Below the pieces are notes generated by a model. That model searched no databases. It was given only the letters and a program-made list of their open reading frames with translations, and was not told where the DNA came from. A DNA stretch of 64,000 nt, taken from NCBI RefSeq assembly GCF_000165425.1, contig NW_001798967.1, forward strand, positions 159,657 to 223,656, read 5' to 3'. Position 1 is the first letter of the stretch, and the number at the start of each line of letters is the position of its first letter. Of the stretch, positions 1 to 11,434 are shown in pieces. A program made the translations under genes and the position numbers. Source of the DNA: Paramecium tetraurelia. Taxonomy: Eukaryota > Ciliophora > Oligohymenophorea > Peniculida > Parameciidae.

Positions 1-1061
1 CTTTTTTGGCCAAATCAAAAAATAACCTCGCTCATAATTCAAAACTTGCTTTTATTGAAATCAATAATGAGAATTTCAGTTCAAATGATACTAGATTATC
101 TAGTAATACATTGAGATTCCCAAAAAAAGAGAACACTTCTATTCACGGATCTAAATCTTTTAGAGGATCACTTTCACAATTTTCCAATAGTTTTTCTGAC
201 AAAAAAATATCAAACTAAATCGAATAAATTCAACCTTAAGCATAACCAAATGCTAAGCCTACTTCTTCTTTTTTGGATAAAATGATTAAGAAGATGATTG
301 AAAATAAAATAATGACAGATGATATCTAGTAAATTATCTCGTTTATATCTTAGATGCAAGGAAGCTTAATTGTTTTAATTGTTGAGTAAAGAGAAATTGG
401 AATAAAAGGAAAGTGATTTCTACAAGAAACTTTTAAGATTTAAAACTTAATTTTCTAAATTCGTATTACCTGTTAAATTAAAATCAAAATAAGAAGTTAT
501 AACGAAATAAGATTTACAAATGAGAGTTATTAATAAATAAATACATGTTGATTCTTTAAATGCTAAACCTAATCAAATATTAACAAAATAAAATGATCTT
601 GATAATTCATTACTATCTTTCGAAAAACCAGGAGCAAAATTAGGACCTTTATAGAAATTAAAAAAGATTATTTTCTAACATCCAGAGGTTTTCTCCCTTT
701 AAAAGTTTAGAAATAAATTGAAATCCTCAAAAAAATGGTACAATCGATCCAATAGCGCCAGAATGACACATGCAAGTATTATAACTTTCTTATATAAGGA
801 AGATCAGTAATGATCATGAAGACAAAAGAATAGCACATTCAAGAGTTAAATTCATTAAGAGAAAGGTCAATGTCTTAATTAAAAAAGAATATCAGCGAAA
901 CACAACTCAACATATAGGGTGTAGATAAAGAACTAAGAAGTAAGAGTGTTAGATTTAGACAATTTCGATAAAATACTGAATAACCATTTTAAATTGAAAA
1001 TAGGTACTAGAATTTAAGCAAATCAATAACTAAATTAGATTAAACAAAAAAAAATATTTGA
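1..1061 (+). CDS. Hypothetical charged protein, 5' end cut by window
   Basis: The reading frame is already open at base 1 and runs to a TGA at 1059-1061 once two introns are removed: 329-353 (25 bases, GTAAAT...CTTAG) and 776-798 (23 bases, GTATT...ATAAG). Many internal TAA and TAG codons are read as Gln. About 340 residues are visible, rich in Ser, Lys, Gln and Asn, with no membrane segment and no domain I recognise. The last third (RERSMSQLKKNISETQ) looks helical. The true start lies upstream or at an in-frame Met lost before the window, so the N-terminus is unknown. Function unknown; that it is a real gene is supported by the coding frame restored exactly by two typical Paramecium-size introns. 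Confidence 0.6.
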
Positions 1062-1362
1062 TCTACATTAATTATTCTTAATAATATTATTTTATAGATT
1101 ATCGATCTTATGAAATTAAATATTAGAAATGTTGAACCAATCTTAAACTAATTTTTCATTATTAGAATTTATTTTGTTTATCTTTTTCAATATCAACAAT
1201 TAATTGTGATTTGTGGATATTGTTAAAACTACTTGAAGTATCATTTATAGTCAATAAAATCACAAAATATGAATGAAAAAAATGTAAACCTTCGTTTTTC
1301 CAAAGCAATCTATATTTTCAATAAATAAATAATCAATTAAACTCTGATCTATCTTTTTATTT
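1062..1362. other. Intergenic, AT-rich
   Basis: Separates two plus-strand genes. Very AT-rich with no convincing ORF in the ciliate code and no RNA gene that I can see. Confidence 0.5.
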
Positions 1363-3019
1363 ATGAGAAGACAATTAAATATTTCATAAAATTAGTAAAC
1401 AACAGACAGAATGCAACAGATTGGAGCGATGTAGTAAGCATTAAATGTATGAAAGAATTAGATAAAAATAAGCCTTTGAATTATTGAGTTACACTTTGCT
1501 TTCAAATTCTATCTATGTAATTACAGTTTTGATTTTATGTTTTGAACTTGCTTATGAAGGAAATATGTTAAGTGTGATATATTGCATAGATTCAAAATTA
1601 TTATTATAAATTCTGCATCAACTATACTATTATAGGGCATTTGCTAAAATAAATGTGTAAGAGCATATTATATATTATTATATTAAAGAAAATACAATCA
1701 CGCCTTAATAAGATTATTCTAACTATTCATTGAAGTATGCTATGTGCTCTCACTTAATATCTATGCTGTCACTGGAAAAAATAAGTTGATGCTGCTTTCA
1801 AATACTTTTCCTCTTATAAATATCTCCTTATCATTGATAGTAAAGTTAAATGAAGGGAATTAGTTGCTAAAAGAATCAGTGCAATAAATTAATTTGTTTA
1901 ATGTAATAAGAAACTCTTGTATTTTGCTAATGTCTATATTTTTCAGTTTAAAAATAGAAGGATACTTGGATATTGATTGGTTATACGCTTTATGGGTATT
2001 TTGGCTATTATTTAGTCTGTCAGCATCATTCATTATATATTACATTTTCGTTGTATTGGCTTTAAGCATTCAAGTAATATTGGATTAGGGCAATTATGAA
2101 AGAAACTAGGGTTTATTATTATAAAATATAATTAGTGATAAAGAATATGTGGATATTGCTGTTTCTGATATCGTGTTCCTCAATGTGTTTTGTCATACCA
2201 ATATCGATATTAAATTTTACTACTGAAGGAAATTACGAGGGACCTGTTTAAGCAGGTAGAATCATCCTAATTGCAAACTAAATAGTATTCTCTTATTTTA
2301 ATGCCAAATTTAAATCAGAGTTAATTTTAGCTTCAAAAAGGTTCTTGTCTCTAAATGACTCTGTAAATCCACTCCATACTATGATTACTCAACAAGGGGA
2401 AGCATAGATTCAGCAATTTAATAAGTAAGAATACTTAGAGAGTCAAACTTCAGAAGCATAATTTCAAATTCCAAGAATGGTCAAAAGAATTTCGAAAACT
2501 TATTTTGGATTCGATGATCTTAATTTATAGAAAAAAAGTGATTCCAAAATATAAGGATTAAATAAAAAGCCCACTCATCATAAAGCCTTATCATCTCATA
2601 TTCAAAAGCCAATCGAATAGAATGATGAAAGGATAAAACTTGCATCTATGATGAATCTGAAATTTAATGAATAAGAAAATATAGAGGAATTAAAAGGAAC
2701 TTCCATTTTGCAACACCAATAGAATGTACTAAAGATTTGATATTAATAGGAAAATTAACAAAACTCAATATCATTGTCATCCATCAATTTATGTTGTATT
2801 TGCTATGATAGTAATCCAGATGCATTGTTTATGTAATGCGGTCATGGTGGTGTATGTTATCATTGCGCTTTAGATATGTGGAAAAATAAAGATGAGTGTT
2901 ATTTATGTAGAAAGGTAATATCACAATTATAAAATTATAGAAAATAGATAGAGTGTTATAGATTTAAATCTGTGAAAATTCTAAGAATTTATATTAAGTT
3001 GTTGGAGCTACTTAAATGA
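1363..3019 (+). CDS. Multi-pass membrane protein with C-terminal RING finger (probable E3 ubiquitin ligase)
   Basis: About 515 residues after removing introns 1434-1461, 1657-1688, 2111-2135 and 2726-2749 (24-32 bases). The N-terminal 60% contains several hydrophobic helices (for example YVITVLILCFELAY, WLYALWVFWLLFSLSASFII and MWILLFLISCSSMCFVI). A Gln- and Lys-rich linker follows, then a C3HC4 RING near the C-terminus: CCICYDSNPDALFMQCGHG, later CYHCAL and CYLCRK. By family knowledge such proteins bind an E2 enzyme through the RING and act at a membrane; the substrate is unknown. TGA at 3017-3019 is the stop. The ATG at 1363 is the first in frame before the first intron and is the least certain point. 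Confidence 0.75.
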
Positions 3020-3101
3020 ATTCAAGTTCGTAAAAAAAACATATAATTAGTTAATAACATGATTAATGATGAGTTACTATTAAAAATAATTATAAATTGA
3101 A

Positions 3102-4857
3102 TCAATTTCTTTTCTTCTTTCCAGTTCCTGCTCTTATATGCTTTTCTGCAATGTCTCTAAGTTGAGCTTTGGAAAATTACTATTCTGAGAGTTCAGTATC
3201 CTTAAATTTGTCAACTATTATAATCAGATTAGATTATTACGTATTCTTTGTAATAATTCATCGTTTGGATTATCTCCTTAATTATTTCCGTCATCTATTT
3301 TAATAAAATTAGATTGTTTAGCCTAATTTAATAAGAGTAATACATCTTTCTTCATAAAATTATGACGTGGGTTTTATGCAATATCTTGCATTTGTAAAAT
3401 ATCATTAGTTCTTATTTCAATAACACCCAATACTTTTAATAATTTATCTTCATCCATTTCTTTAAAACTCTTATTATATAGAAATTTAATTTTACAAATT
3501 TAGGTCCTAGTAATTAACTGTATTCCTTTAAATTGCAACCAATACGTTCAAACATAATTGGGATACTGATCATCAACTCTTTAAGAATTTTAGATATATC
3601 ATAAAGTTTCTCTTATAATTTCTCTTATTTTGCCTTGATTTTGACTAGTTTTTCCTCAAATTACAATTTCTACTTATATTTTTAATCAGCCATAATTTTT
3701 TAATCTCTGTTTTCTAATTCTTATTTCTCCATCAATAATAATTTATTTTATTTTTACAGCATTTCCAATTCATCAGATTATTCATAAATATATTTAAAAG
3801 CCCCATAATTTTGTTCTTCTTATTCAACAAATATATTAACAATTTCATCAATTTATTCTGATTTAGTCTAATTGTATAATTATTTTAAAGTTTAATCATA
3901 AGTTTGAACTTCAGATTGTAAATCCACTAGTGCTTATTATTCCTGTTAATTTTATTATGCTTTTTATTCTCTTTCTAATATTTTTTTCTTTTTCTTATCA
4001 GCCATTTCATTAATATGTAATATTTCATATTTCAAATCTTCAGCATCTGCATCCTCCTCAGAACCACTATATCTTTCATAACTATCACTTCTATGTTTCT
4101 ATTTTTTATAATTATCAGTTTCTTTTTTGCCTCTACTTTTCTCCCTAGATTTAGACTGATGTTCAGGAGATTTGGATTCTTTAAATTTATCATAAATGCT
4201 TTTGAATTCTTTGCCAAATTTTCTTTATTCTTAGGCTTCATTCCATCTTAATGATTTGATTGTATTCATTTCTTAATGTAAACTTTGGAATGCTTTTTCT
4301 TATTCTTGACTTCTATTAAGCATTTTCTCATGGTGAGCAATCCAATCTTCTTATAATTATTTGAGGATTTTCTTAAACATTTCTTTCTCCCTTCTCATTT
4401 TATTTATATCATTTTTAAGTTAAACTGTTTCATTTAGCATTTCATTCTCCTTTTAATATAAATAAGCAAGATTAAATTAAATGTCTATTTATTAATCATA
4501 TAATACTTTAAGGTTGTCTTCTCATTTTCAACTTTTTGTCCATTTATGAATTTTATTGGTTTTATTTTTGATTTCTATTTTCTCCCCATCTACTACCCCT
4601 CTCTTATTCATATATTTGCCTCCTCTTCTTTTCTATTTCATTTTCTTTGATCTGAATTTATTCCTTCAATTCATCCCTCTTTGCATGCAAAGTTTAGAGT
4701 TACTTATTTAGATTGGCCTCTTCTTCTTATTAATTTGTAATCTTAGTAAATGTTTATGATTTTAAATCCTTCTCCTGACTTGATCGAAAACTACATTAAA
4801 TGTATTAAATTACGCATTTCCTGCAGTCTATGTTCTTTTTAGATAAGCTACTTTATT
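3102..4857 (-). CDS. Outer dynein arm docking complex coiled-coil protein, CCDC63/CCDC114 (ODAD1)-like
   Basis: Roughly 550 residues, almost all charged coiled coil. Two stretches resemble the ODAD1/CCDC114/CCDC63 (Chlamydomonas DC2) family: an N-terminal part with a lone Asn/Lys/Leu pattern (KNDINKMRREKEMFKKI) and a C-terminal block (FERIGCNLKEYSQLLG, then LKVLGVIEIRTNDILQMQ), the counterpart of the family's 'LG.VEQRTNELL' segment. It ends in a basic tail (HIRAGTGKKKRN) and TGA. Introns of about 26 bases restore the frame twice near the 3' end. Near the N-terminus, around plus 4520-4600, I could not find a clean intron joining two frames. In the cell this family anchors outer dynein arms to axonemal doublets. 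Assignment rests on remembered motifs, not an alignment. Confidence 0.6.
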
Positions 4858-5192
4858 CATAAATATTAATTAATTTAATTGCAATATATATATAAACATT
4901 CTATTAAACTAATCATCAATCTCAATAATCACTCTTTTAAATAAACTCAAACTCTATCTCTTTGTATTTAACTACAAATAAAATTTTATGTTGATACTGA
5001 ATTTAACTAAATTTCAAACTAAACTCATTAATCTAAAGGAAAACCTTTAAAACAACCCTTTATTAAAGTAATTAAAAAAAAATCTACTGTAAATTCTCTG
5101 AAAACGTATTAAAATTCTTCATTTAAACTATTCTAAATATTCATGCCTTTGAAAAAATTATATTTTGATTATTATGTGCAAAATTTAATAAA
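4858..5192. other. Intergenic, AT-rich
   Basis: Lies between two minus-strand coiled-coil genes. It holds short A/T runs and TATA-like repeats, no convincing ORF; probably the promoter of the gene ending at 3102 and the 3' UTR of the next. Confidence 0.5.
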
Positions 5193-6651
5193 TCATTTTT
5201 ATTTTTTACTTATCTCACTTTTTTAGCTTATTGGCCTATTACTGGCTTAACTTTAGTTGATTTTAGATTCAGATTTGGATTTCTCCAATAAATCTTTCAA
5301 TTATTATCTTTCCTTTGCTAATTTCACAATATCTTCCTTATGCTCACTGATTTCCTTTGACTTTTCTTTCAATTGCTCTTAAAGCTTGATCTTTTCTTAT
5401 TTCAAATAATCCTAAAATTATTTCTCCTTTTAAAGACTTTATTAGATATCTTCTTAGGTAATTAATAAATCTATTAAATTAATTAAACATTAGATTACCC
5501 GTTAATTTTTTTTCCATGTTTTATATTTCTTTATTCTATCTTTAAACAATGATTTATAATTTCTGATTTTCTTAGGTTAACTTTTTTACTTATTCTTAAG
5601 TTGGTTTATCTTGTTCTCTGTCTAATTGCGCCTTTGCTTCATATTCTTCTCTTAGTTTATCTTATAATTATTTAATATCCTAAGCAAATTCTAATCTAAT
5701 TTCTTAAGCTATGTTTTATTTTTCGAACTCAAGTTTTTTTACTTAATCCTCAAGATCTCTGAATTTCTTGTCTTTATCAAAATCGGCATTATTGAAAGAT
5801 TAGGTCTTCTATATTTTATCATTTGAATTATTCTTATTAATACTATTAATACTGGTGGTTGGTTTATTGTTAGGGGTAATACTAATGGGATTTTGTTTTT
5901 TCAACTTCTCTATTGCGTTTTTAGCTTCTTTTAATTCTGATTATAATTTACTTACTTATTCATTCAAAATATAATTAGTTTGATCTTATTTTTTATCTGA
6001 GGAATTGTATTATTTGGATGAACTGGCTTAAGAATTAAGTCGTTATGATGGATTATCAAATTAGATAATTTATTGCAGTTATTAATTATCTTTTAATATA
6101 TTGTTTAATTTAGCTTAGAGATCTTGATTCTTTTATTTTATTTCTTGATTTTCGTTTTTTAAGACCAAAATTTCTTAGCTTCGTTTAGAGGCTAAAACTC
6201 CCAATGCTGTATCAGAAGTCAATTTGGTTTCATTTTTTGGTATTTTCTATTTCAAATCTTCAATTTCTTATGATTGTCCTTAAATCACTTATTTTAGATT
6301 CATATTTTCTTCTTTGAGTAAATCAAGCTTATTTATATCGGTTTCTATTTTTTTTATTGTTTTAACCAACTTCTGGTTTTCATCTATCAATTTTTGAATT
6401 TATTAGTCTTTTTAATTTTGAATTTAAGCAGAGGCACTCTATTGATTTTTGAATTTTTGTTTTTCTTTATTCATTTCATTGTTCTAATCATTTATTTGAT
6501 CAGTTAATTTTTTATTTGTTTATTCAAGATGTCTTATGGTATTTTCTAAATCAGTAATTTTTTGGGTTTATAACTTTTAATTAGCAGAAGCTTTCGAAAG
6601 ATCAGAGACTTCTTGAGATGTTTTGCATGGGCTCTGATTAACATTATTCAT
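5193..6651 (-). CDS. Long coiled-coil protein, function unknown
   Basis: About 475 residues from ATG (6649-6651) to TGA (5193-5195). The whole protein is Lys/Glu/Gln/Asn-rich with heptad-like spacing of Leu and Ile (NEMNKEKQKFKNQQ, KLVKTIKKIETDINKLDLL, then QVKKLEFEKQNIAQEI). A Ser/Asn/Thr-rich linker (ISITPNNKPTTSINS) splits the coil near the middle. One intron of about 28 bases near plus 5460-5490 is needed to keep frame before the final EKSKEISEHKEDIVKLA helix. There is no enzymatic motif. Its position next to an axonemal docking-protein gene is suggestive but not evidence of a ciliary role. Confidence 0.65.
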
Positions 6652-6754
6652 CCTTAATTATATTGAAATAAAAATTTAATAAATTATTCACAACAGTTAA
6701 TGAATTATCTATTTTAATTTCTGGTTTTCTTCTATGATTTAATTGATTTAAGGA

Positions 6755-7921
6755 TCAATTACATTCTGAGGCTGTTAGGTTGTGAAATTAAAAGATAGTT
6801 TAACCTTATCTATCCTCTTCTTGCAAATCATCAATTGATTAGATGGATACTTTGTTTTTTTTTTAATGGTTTAGTCTATATCAAACGTTTTGATTTGATA
6901 AGGGTTTACTCTTCGCATTATTAATATTCTAAAGTATTTTGATAATATATAGTTTTTGGGCTTGAAGTGTCAATACTTTTCTAGAAAGCAAAGTTTAATT
7001 GCCATCAACTTGCCAAATGAATATTTGACCATCTTCGGAATTACTAGTAATAAAATTGAGACCATGCTCAAAAATAGTCTAAAATTTTTAATTTCACTTA
7101 AGTGACTTATAAGCAGCTTTCTTTTGTTTATTTATGTTGTAGGCTGAATCTTATAATTAATTTAGAATTGATTATATTTTATTCAACAAATGTTCTTATT
7201 CACACATCCAACATAAGTATAATCCAGATTAATATCTAATGATAATGACTCTGATTCTAATTAAGTTTAAAATATTCTATCGATGTCGATGATGTATACA
7301 TTTGAGTAGTAGTAATATCAAAGATCATCGATTCTTTATCTTGAGAAATAGTAGCAAAAACATTTTAAGTGCAAAATCATTAATTTTAGAATTATTTCCG
7401 CTAAAGACTTTAAAGGGTTTAGTTTTCAAAAGCACAATATCATCCAAAAGAAATAAATTAAAATCTAATTTTGATTTTATTGCTATTTTACTATTCTATT
7501 AGTCGTTTAACCAGTAGATATTATTAATAATTTTAAAGTTTAGTGATTTCTTTAGATACAATATCAAGGGTAGAGTTCAATTCTTAAATTTATGTTTATA
7601 TCCTAAAATCTTCATTTGTATTCAAAGGAAAAAACAATAGAAGATTTTCCTAATATAAGTTATTTAAATAATTCAAGTCCTTAGTAATGGAAACATGATA
7701 AAAACATTTTTTGATGAGAAAATCAGAATGCTTTGATTAGAGAAACATGTTGTTTTGATGTCTGATTCTATGGCTAATAAAATAGAGCTAGTTTTAGGAT
7801 TGGTTAGTAATTTAGCATACGCAATTTGAACAGCTATCAAATTAGTTAATGCATTGATTGCCATAGAATAATATTGTTTATATATATTTATATGATTTAA
7901 TGCTAAATCTACATTTATCAT
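6755..7921 (-). CDS. WD40-type repeat protein, function unknown
   Basis: About 350 residues. The clearest repeat is near the C-terminus (NFITSNSEDGQIFIWQVDGN), the classic 'EDG.I.IW.VD' strand pattern of WD40 blades. Earlier segments (KPFKVFSGNNSKINDFAL, SQDKESMIFDITT) look like further blades. Introns include 26 bases after SSKN and a 34-base one near the 3' end; a one-base frame mismatch around plus 7350-7370 is not resolved by an obvious intron. The putative ATG (7919-7921) overlaps the TGA of the upstream gene (7918-7920), so either the two genes abut or the start is one of the next Met codons. WD40 propellers are scaffolds; no partner can be named. Confidence 0.5.
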
Positions 7922-9288
7922 TATTATTATTTTTACAACATTTGTGGTGGAATGTTACCCATCATACCTTAAGGTTGTTGAGCGAAAGCTGTCTTTCCTA
8001 ATAAATTGACAACTCCTGTTTCAATAGATTTCAATAATTCCATCATATCTGGGTCTTGGAATAATTCTAAGATTATAATTTAATAATACATGGGTTTTCT
8101 AAATTAGAAATATAGTCTTCTTCCTCATAGCTATGTTCTTCAAATATCATGTCTCCCATAACCAAATTCAAGACCATAGGCACCAATTGTCCAGATTCGT
8201 ATGTAGTTGGTAATTTGTCAATCATATTTTTCAAGAAGTCTTGTTTCTCATTTAATAATTTGATTTAATATCTAATGATTTCTTTGGTAGCATTCATCTA
8301 AACCTATTTTTGTTTTGGCAACTTGTCCTTAATTCTTTATCTGGCTGAAGCCTGTAACATGAATACATGTTGGCCCAATCCTCTTTCCATCAATAACATT
8401 TCACTTTATTCCAAGGTCTATTGGGAGATATCAATCTTTTTGCAGATTTCTTCTTGAGCCTTCATTAAAAGATTTTCAATATCATTCACATAGTCCAACA
8501 ATAACTAAACATATTTGGCTCCATCTTAATATAAAACTTCTCTTCTGGCTTTTCTGTTCTCAAGGGTAATTCTAATGAATTCTGGTTCTGCTAAATCTAC
8601 GCTACCTTCAACGATTTGAGTGTAGGTTTTAATGCTTATCATATTATTTGTGCTTGGAATGTGCATTATTTGAATTTAAGAAGCAATTTCATTGAGTTTA
8701 TCACTCTTGAAAGTATAATTGGCTAAAATATTAACTCTTAATTCATACATTTATCATTTCCTTCACTTTTTTGTTAAATTTCTTATGTCTTAACCTACTC
8801 TTAGGATTCCTTTGGTTTAAAGACTTCTAATTCTGCTAATTTTGAATCAAGCCATTCATTAGTTTCCTTGATTTTATCAGTTACTGATAAGTTGTTACCA
8901 ACCCATGGTAAAACTATGCTATTCACCTACCCCTTAATAAGGGAAGGATTCAAGAGAATCTCCTCTTTGTCATTCTTGAATGCATATTATGTGAGTGATT
9001 TCAATACTACAGGCTCAAGCTTTTTGTCTTTCACCTTTTAGGCTAAATCTTTGGCATCATATTATCTTAAATTTTTGATGTTTATCAGAAACACTCTTTA
9101 TAATGAGTCTTTAAGAGTGTAGAGTCTTTCGAATAGCTAATCAAAGTGTTTCATAAGGTTAGTCTCTGTTTGCTCTACAACTTCCCAGTTAACCCTAATG
9201 ATTTATCTATCATCTACATCTTCTCATCTCCCAAAGAGGCTAAGACTGTGTCGATATTAGCTGCCAATTCTTCGACTGTGATAGACAT
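7918..9288 (-). CDS. Conserved-looking protein of unknown function (~430 aa)
   Basis: Starts MSITVEELAANIDTVLASLG (ATG 9286-9288) and stops at TGA 7918-7920. Introns of 23 bases (after GDEKM), 26 bases (GTATGAATTAAG...TTTTAG) and 23 bases (near the 3' end) give one continuous, compositionally normal protein: fewer Gln/Asn runs than its neighbours, well-spaced hydrophobics, and segments such as WVGNNLSVTDKIKETNEWLD and ISQQTLEQSEMLLMERGLGQ. The tail is Gln/Met-rich (QGMMGNIPPQML). No membrane helix and no motif I can name. The balanced composition suggests a globular, probably conserved protein. Confidence 0.65.
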
Positions 9289-9770
9289 TCAACCACAAAT
9301 TAAATATTTAATTTATATTTCTTCTCCTATTTTTGCCTAAATAATTTATTGTATCTTTAGAAACATACTAAAATTACTTAGTTATTACAGTCCCATATCG
9401 GGAGTCAAAACAATATTAATTTTATCATAACAACAATTTAACAAATCATATATATCTAAATTCTATATCATTATTTTTAACACTTAATTATTGAGACATT
9501 AGGATTACTAATGGTATCATAATATTAATTAATAACAACGCCAATCTAGAAGAAATTTAGTTTATTATTTTAAAAATTATAAATTGACCCATTAACTTAA
9601 CTCATCTTGTTTAATAATGATATTTATAATGAAAAGAGAATATAAAGATATCGGTGTGCAGAATTAATTATTAATGAGGATCAGATGAGGTTACTGGTAA
9701 ACTAATAATAATTTATTGTTATTTATATTAAAATATTAGAATTCAATAATACTTTATTTATTTAAAGATT
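9289..9770. other. Intergenic between divergent genes
   Basis: Shared upstream region of the minus-strand gene ending its start at 9288 and the plus-strand Rab gene at 9771. AT-rich; no ORF or RNA gene seen. Confidence 0.5.
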
Positions 9771-10540
9771 ATGTCTAATTATAGTCTGATGTTTAAGTAT
9801 ATAATAATAGGAGATACAGGTTATATGATCCATTTATAATAGGAGTTGGAAAATCCTGTATTGTTTTACAATTGATAGAAAATTAAATTAGATAAGAACA
9901 TGACGCAACAATAGGTGTGGAGTTTGGAGCCAAGATAATCAAAGTTAATAGCATGAATATCAAGCTTTAAATATGGGATACAGCAGGTCAAGAGAATTTT
10001 AGATCGATTATCAGAAGCTATTATAGATCTGCAATCGGTATACTTTAAGAATTATTATGAAGGAGCTCTACTTGTTTATGATATAACCAAAAGAGATTCC
10101 TTCCACAACTTATAGAGGTGGATGGAAGAAATCAAAAATAATGGAAATGCTAATATGGTGATTACATTATGTGGGAATAAAGTTGATTTAGAATCTGAGT
10201 AATAGTTTCTTATTTTATTTAGAGACGAGCAGTAACATATGAGGAAGGATGGTAGTTTGCATAATAACATTAATTGATATTTCTAGAAACATCAGCAAAA
10301 TAAGGAATTAATGTGCAATCTGCATTTTATTAATCTACTTAAAGGATTTTAAATGAAATTGATGATGGTTCAATAGTTCTTGGATAAGATGTAACATTTG
10401 CCTATATATCATAGCCAGGAATCAAAATTGGTGGATAATATAAAAAAAAGGAGAAGGATCTAAAAGGTATCAACAATTATGAAGCAGCTGTTTAATTAAA
10501 GCCTGTTGAAACTCCAAATGTACAAAATAACTGTTGTTGA
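9771..10540 (+). CDS. Rab2-like small GTPase
   Basis: Ras-superfamily GTPase acting in vesicle traffic. All nucleotide motifs are visible: P-loop GDTGVGKS (restored by a 23-base intron, 9820-9842), effector region TIGVEFGAK, WDTAGQE, GNKVD and ETSAK. It ends in CC, the geranylgeranylation signal of Rabs. The segment IKLQIWDTAGQENFRSI, the GNKVDLES box and the late GIKIG motif point to the Rab2 branch rather than Rab1 or Rab11. A second intron (10038-10062) splits the AIGALLVYDITKRDSF segment, and a third short one follows DLES near 10196-10222 (exact ends ambiguous). Position 3 of the usual YYRGAAGA motif reads YYRSAIGA, a mild oddity. Start ATG 9771, stop TGA 10538-10540. Confidence 0.9.
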
Positions 10541-11434
10541 TATTTATTTCTTAATTTATCTATATAATTTTATTCCACATTATAAAATATAAGTTATTGA
10601 TAAAGGAATTTTCATAATCAACTTTTAATTAATCAATCTTCAATTTACACACTTAGTTGCAATTCAAACTTTTGCAACTATTTTTCTTTATTAATAAATA
10701 ACCAAAAACTAGACTTTCAATTCTGATTTCATTAAAATTTCTGTATTTATATGGTTTAATATATCTCAAAAGTGATTAATACGATAATTGAAGATATACT
10801 AAATTTTCCTTTAACAACTGAATTTTGGATTCAATTTAAAATAATTTATGTACATGTTAAATTATGATAAGAAATAGCAGTCAGATTAAACTTTATGAAA
10901 TAAAGATATTTTTAGCAAATCTGAGCTTGATAATAGCAATATCTTAAGATGATAGAAAATTTAATAAATAAATTCAAAAATCTTGAGATTAAAATATTAA
11001 TAGCAAATAATTTTTGCATTCTAATAGTTTAATATCAAACGTACAGTTACTTACATTTTTTATTTCAAAAATAAAATGAATTGTTATGGAGTTGTAAATT
11101 TAATGATAATTTTTATAATTCAAATCTAAATAAGAAATTTGATTATTCTACTGAAGTACTTTGAGTTGTTAATAATAAATTTGAGGATAATCGAACAAAC
11201 AATCAACAATAATTACTAAATTTATATATGATATAATAAATTAAAACTCTATCTAATCCAAATCACTCTTTGTAATTTTATATTTAGCTTAAATTAATAT
11301 TCTTTTGAATAAAGTATAAATTTTTAGAGAATAATATTTTCTATGTTGAAAATGTTAATTTTTTATGTTTAAACAGATTATAAATATAAATTAAAAAATT
11401 TAAATGATATTCACATAGATACATCTTAAAATAA
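10541..11434. other. Long AT-rich intergenic stretch
   Basis: Almost 900 bases with stop codons (TGA) in all frames, short A/T homopolymers and no recognisable coding bias. It separates convergent gene ends (Rab at left, Q-rich gene at right) so no promoter is required here. Unusually long for Paramecium. Confidence 0.5.
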
